Source of the DNA: Streptomyces abikoensis
Lineage (GTDB): Bacteria; Actinomycetota; Actinomycetes; Streptomycetales; Streptomycetaceae
Direction: 5' to 3'
Length of the DNA stretch: 64,000 bases
Assembly (NCBI RefSeq): GCF_014648775.1
Contig: NZ_BMRT01000001.1
Span: 248,001 to 312,000 of the forward strand
Below the pieces are notes generated by a model. It searched no databases and was not told where the DNA came from. It saw nothing but the letters and a program-made list of their open reading frames with translations. Below, one piece after another: positions 62,089-64,000 of the stretch (position 1 is the stretch's first letter; every line of letters starts with the position of its first letter). The position numbers and the translations under genes were made by a program.

Positions 62089-62384
62089 GCATCCTCCAGG
62101 GAGACCCGAACCGCCACCGCCCCCTGCCTACCCGGGGCACCGCCGTCGGCACCGGTTCCCGCAGCGCGTGGACCGCGCACGCGCCGCCCGCGTACCACTC
62201 GTCTCACGAATGACTCATGGGGGTGAGCTGTTCGATGTCGTACCGGCGGCGGAGGGCAGCCGGAGGGCGCCGGACCGAAGGTCCCGGGATTGGATCCCGA
62301 GCGGCCCTCGCCCGCTCGGGGCGTGGCACTGACTCTGAGGAGAACGACAAGTACGGCACCGTCCAACCCACCGGAGGCTCATCC

Positions 62385-64000
62385 ATGCGGGACGAAATGA
62401 CGCCGACACCGGCCACCGGCCCGACCGACGCGGAGCTCCACGAACTGGACGCCCATTGGCGTGCCGCCAACTACCTCTCCGCCGGCCAGATCTACCTCCT
62501 GGACAACCCACTGCTGGCCGAGCCGCTGCGCCCCGAGCACATCAAGCCGCGCCTCCTCGGGCACTGGGGCACCTCACCGGGACTCAACCTCGTCCACACT
62601 CATCTCAACCGGGTCGTGCGGGCACGGGACCTGGACGTGGTGTGCATCTGGGGGCCGGGACACGGCGGACCGGCGGTGCTGGCGAACTCCTGGCTGGACG
62701 GCAGCTACGGCGAGGTCTACCCCGACGTCGGCCGGGACGCCGCGGGCATGGCCAAGCTGTTTCGCCAGTTCTCCTTCCCCGGCGGCGTCCCTAGCCACGT
62801 CGCCCCCGAGACCCCCGGGTCTATCCACGAGGGCGGCGAGCTCGGCTACAGCCTCGCCCACGCCTACGGGGCCGCGTTCGACAACCCGGGCCTGGTGGTG
62901 GCCTGCGTGATCGGTGACGGGGAGGCGGAGACCGGGCCGCTGGCCGCTTCGTGGCACTCCAACAAGTTCCTCGACCCCGTCCACGACGGGGCCGTGCTGC
63001 CGATCCTGCACCTGAACGGCTACAAGATCGCCAATCCCACCGTGCTCGCCCGCCTGCCCGAGCCCGAGCTCGACGAGCTTCTGCGCGGCTACGGCCACGC
63101 TCCGATCCACGTCAGCGGCGACGACCCCCTGCAGGTCCACCACGACATGGCCGTGGCGATGGACACCGCCCTCGACCGCATCGCCCTGCTCCAGCGCACC
63201 GCACGGGAAGAGGGCGTCACCGAACGCCCGCGCTGGCCCGTGATCGTCCTGCGTACGCCCAAAGGCTGGACCGGGCCGAAGGAGGTCGACGGCGTGCCCG
63301 TCGAGGGCACCTGGCGCGCCCACCAGGTCCCCCTCTCCGAAGTGCGCGACAGCCCCCAACACCTGCGGCAGCTGGAGGAATGGCTGCGTTCCTACCGCCC
63401 CGCCGAACTCTTCGACGAGTGCGGCCGGCCCCGGCCACAGGTCCTCGCCTGCGTGCCCGAAGGCCCCCGCCGGCTTGGCGCGAACCCCCACGCAAACGGC
63501 GGACTGCTGCTGCGCGAGCTGCCCCTGCCCTCCCTGGAGCACCACGCCGTGCCCGTCGACAAACCGGGGAGCACGGTGCACGAACCGACCCGGGTGCTCG
63601 CCGAGCTGCTCGAAGAGGCTCTGGAGGCCACGAGCGACCGGCGCGACTTCCGTCTCGTCGGGCCTGACGAGACCGCCTCCAACCGGCTCCAGGCCGTCTA
63701 CCACGCGACGGGCAAGGCGTGGCAGGCCGCGACCGTCACCACGGACGAGCACCTCGACCGGCACGGCCGGGTGATGGAGATCCTCTCCGAGCACACCTGC
63801 CAGGGCTGGCTCGAGGGCTACCTGCTCACCGGCCGGCACGGGCTGTTCTCCTCCTACGAGGCGTTCGTGCACATCGTCGACTCCATGGTCAACCAGCACA
63901 TCAAGTGGCTGAAGGTCTCCCGGACCCTGCCCTGGCGACGCCCCATCGCCTCCCTCAACTACCTGCTCACCTCTCACGTGTGGCGCCAGGACCACAACGG
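62385..64000 (+). CDS. Phosphoketolase (Xfp-like), cut by the window end
   Basis: About 538 residues are present of an expected ~800; no stop before the edge. ATG at 62385 follows CCGGAGGCTCATCC. Thiamine-diphosphate enzyme features: [72 protein letters not shown], and the ThDP motif [20 protein letters not shown]. Phosphoketolases split xylulose-5-phosphate or fructose-6-phosphate with phosphate to acetyl phosphate plus a shorter sugar phosphate. This is a core-metabolism-type gene, marking the end of the accessory region. Confidence 0.95.
   Translation, partial: MRDEMTPTPATGPTDAELHELDAHWRAANYLSAGQIYLLDNPLLAEPLRPEHIKPRLLGHWGTSPGLNLVHTHLNRVVRARDLDVVCIWGPGHGGPAVLANSWLDGSYGEVYPDVGRDAAGMAKLFRQFSFPGGVPSHVAPETPGSIHEGGELGYSLAHAYGAAFDNPGLVVACVIGDGEAETGPLAASWHSNKFLDPVHDGAVLPILHLNGYKIANPTVLARLPEPELDELLRGYGHAPIHVSGDDPLQVHHDMAVAMDTALDRIALLQRTAREEGVTERPRWPVIVLRTPKGWTGPKEVDGVPVEGTWRAHQVPLSEVRDSPQHLRQLEEWLRSYRPAELFDECGRPRPQVLACVPEGPRRLGANPHANGGLLLRELPLPSLEHHAVPVDKPGSTVHEPTRVLAELLEEALEATSDRRDFRLVGPDETASNRLQAVYHATGKAWQAATVTTDEHLDRHGRVMEILSEHTCQGWLEGYLLTGRHGLFSSYEAFVHIVDSMVNQHIKWLKVSRTLPWRRPIASLNYLLTSHVWRQDHN

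Overview
The window is high-GC actinobacterial DNA, almost certainly from a Streptomyces. The evidence is near-universal G/C third positions, GTG starts, ATGA-coupled genes, AfsR/SARP and LAL-type regulators, and a rare TTA codon in a pathway regulator. No rRNA, tRNA or CRISPR array was seen.

Left flank (1-13.6 kb): ordinary and partly decayed accessory DNA. It opens with a two-gene unit on the minus strand, a 38-residue acidic peptide followed by a PCMT-like methyltransferase, which looks like a small RiPP system. Then come a secreted DUF333-like protein, a carboxymuconolactone decarboxylase-family gene behind a MerR-type operator, a wrecked IS5-type transposase, several small hypotheticals, a frameshifted MarR regulator, an HD-domain protein, a secreted lectin translationally coupled to an AfsR-like regulator, and a secreted beta/gamma-crystallin-like (I36 inhibitor-like) protein closed by a strong terminator.

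Centre (13.6-55.8 kb): a non-ribosomal peptide cluster dominated by one 23.7-kb, seven-module NRPS gene (A-PCP; C-A-nMT-PCP; three C-A-PCP; C-A-nMT-PCP; C-A-PCP-TE). Around it are a LAL-type LuxR regulator with a TTA codon, three P450s, an FkbM-type methyltransferase, a type II thioesterase, a GriE-like Fe(II)/2-oxoglutarate leucine hydroxylase, MbtH, a DMATS/CymD-type tryptophan prenyltransferase, and a cassette of acylating aldehyde dehydrogenase, HMG-like aldolase, C-methyltransferase and 2-keto-enoate hydratase. The set matches, function for function, what is known for cyclomarin: N-reverse-prenylated beta-hydroxytryptophan, N-methyl-5-hydroxyleucine, beta-methoxyphenylalanine, N-methylleucine and 2-amino-3,5-dimethylhex-4-enoate (ADH). 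I therefore read it as a Streptomyces cyclomarin-family (anti-mycobacterial cyclic heptapeptide) locus. The specificity pockets I can extract place Phe at position 4, Leu-like at 6 and an unusual polar Leu-like pocket at 2, in line with that order. A TetR regulator diverging from a DrrAB-type exporter closes the cluster.

Right flank (55.8-64 kb): a gene for a winged-helix-like protein and a truncated pyruvate-phosphate-dikinase-like protein continue the exporter operon, followed by a histidine phosphatase. Beyond these lie a flavoprotein remnant, a D-2-hydroxyacid dehydrogenase, a P-loop kinase, a broken FAD oxidoreductase, and the first two-thirds of a phosphoketolase that runs off the end.
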